Assembly (NCBI GenBank): GCA_030407315.1
Contig: JALQPE010002468.1
Location: forward strand, 62,001-126,000
Length of the DNA stretch: 64,000 bases
Source of the DNA: Asparagopsis taxiformis
Lineage: Eukaryota; Rhodophyta; Florideophyceae; Bonnemaisoniales; Bonnemaisoniaceae
Reading direction: 5' to 3'
Positions 63,479 to 64,000 of this stretch are shown in pieces. The notes beneath the pieces are model-generated. The model made no database searches and was not told the DNA's origin. It saw only the letters and a list, made by a program, of their open reading frames with translations. Each line of letters opens with the position of its first letter. Position 1 is the stretch's first letter. Made by a program: the position numbers and the translations under genes.

Positions 63479-64000
63479 ATGGCAGAGCAACGCTACGGAG
63501 ACCAAGTTTCCGTCCAAGAATCAAATGGTGCCCTAATTGTAACAGGCCCAGACGTCACCTCACTAACTACCCGTCCCCACTTGTTCACAAAGACCTCTTT
63601 CAGGTCTGAAACCAATGCAAGCCATCACATAACTGTAATCCCTGCCCATGAATACAAGAACCTCTCAACAAACTGCAGGACAAGCGCAAAAATCACTCTA
63701 ACAGCTGCGAACCCACCGCAACCACTTTCAATTCGCTCTATTCAAACACATAACCCCGACATAACTATAACTTTTGTTACTATCTTTTGGCCAGATGCAG
63801 CGCGTCTCCGTGCAAGACTTGCGCTTCCTGTCCATCATTTCCACATAACGCTTCAAGCAACGCCGCGGAATCTACATCAGGTTTCCAAACACATAACATA
63901 TATCTCGCCCAGTGCACCACTCGATGATTTTTTGGAGTCTATAAGGGGCCATTTGCGATCACTGGCGGCCGAAAAAGAGCAGAGTACACAACTATGGGCC
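63479..64000 (+). CDS. 2H phosphoesterase-like protein, 5' part (runs off window)
   Basis: Open from ATG 63479 to the right edge, 174 codons, no stop. The protein begins MAEQRYGDQVSVQESNGALI. Two HxT motifs, the catalytic signature of 2H (LigT-like) phosphoesterases, are visible: SHHITVIPAHEYKNL at about residue 57 and HHFHITLQATPRNLHQVSKH at about residue 131. The second sits in the context ARLRARLALPVHHFHIT, which resembles the RNA-repair-type 2H domains found fused to phosphatase or ligase modules in fungi and plants. These enzymes open 2',3'-cyclic phosphates or act in RNA end repair. Only the start is present, so domain fusion and length are unknown. A stop lies just upstream in frame, so this ATG is the first available. 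Confidence 0.72.
   Translation, partial: MAEQRYGDQVSVQESNGALIVTGPDVTSLTTRPHLFTKTSFRSETNASHHITVIPAHEYKNLSTNCRTSAKITLTAANPPQPLSIRSIQTHNPDITITFVTIFWPDAARLRARLALPVHHFHITLQATPRNLHQVSKHITYISPSAPLDDFLESIRGHLRSLAAEKEQSTQLWA

Noticed and set aside
1..64000. CRISPR arrays, insertion sequences, bacterial operons, rRNA genes, retroelement polymerase genes
   Set aside because: Looked for on both strands; no regularly spaced repeats, transposase, integrase or reverse-transcriptase motifs and no rRNA-like sequence were seen.

Overview
The window is nuclear DNA from a plastid-bearing eukaryote, most likely a red alga. Genes are compact and mostly intronless, and neighbouring genes can lie only 32 to 120 bp apart. 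At least six inferred plastid preproteins carry a phenylalanine within the first six residues (MAF, MPAF, MKSIAF, MIAAF, MSKF), which is typical of plastid import in red algae and glaucophytes. The few introns are short (67 to 122 nt), begin GT and end AG, and several have a CTAAC or CTGAC branch site. A tRNA-Gly gene at 63.1 kb is circularly permuted, with its 3' half ahead of its 5' half, an arrangement known from the red alga Cyanidioschyzon merolae and some green algae. All identifications here are by eye from motifs; no search was run.

Layout. 0-7 kb: two paralogous leucine-rich proteins on the minus strand, with a sharply bounded block of near identity, separated by 3.5 kb containing a degenerate tandem duplication. 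7.6-8.8 kb: a pirin gene with three introns and a 25-nt microexon. 11.4-23.2 kb: a dense cluster holding CTU2/NCS2, a small spliced gene, a plastid DUF493 protein, Mediator subunit MED20 with a 14-nt first exon, an MPND/MYSM1-like JAMM protease, plastid ribose-5-phosphate isomerase, plastid acetylornithine aminotransferase, CCA-adding enzyme, PAM68-like protein and a SWIM-RING ubiquitin ligase. 23.2-29.3 kb has no long ORF but contains exon-like pieces, weakly RAD9-like. 29.3-30.1 kb: a spliced C2H2 zinc-finger gene. 30.1-35.7 kb: a desert with short tandem repeats.

35.7-43 kb: plastid transketolase, an ER SIL1/FES1-type Hsp70 exchange factor, a DDX6/Dhh1 helicase and an orphan membrane protein. 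43.9-50.9 kb: three genes in the same direction, encoding the RNA polymerase III second-largest subunit, a TKL kinase and a membrane-anchored M14 carboxypeptidase. 51.1-53.2 kb: mitochondrial ClpX without a zinc-binding domain, then tRNA-Arg(ACG). 54.5-64 kb: a small protein with a DRM/ARP-like motif, exocyst SEC8, a two-finger C2H2 protein, a TAT-type lumenal FKBP, MOG1, the permuted tRNA-Gly(UCC), and the start of a 2H phosphoesterase gene that runs off the right edge.

Functional threads: carbon metabolism in the plastid (transketolase, ribose-5-phosphate isomerase, arginine synthesis), photosystem assembly and lumen folding (PAM68, FKBP), and tRNA biology (CCA enzyme, CTU2 thiolation, Pol III RPC2, two tRNA genes). 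The two tRNA genes share an upstream TATAAAT box and a downstream T-run, so tRNA transcription here probably uses a TATA-containing Pol III promoter.
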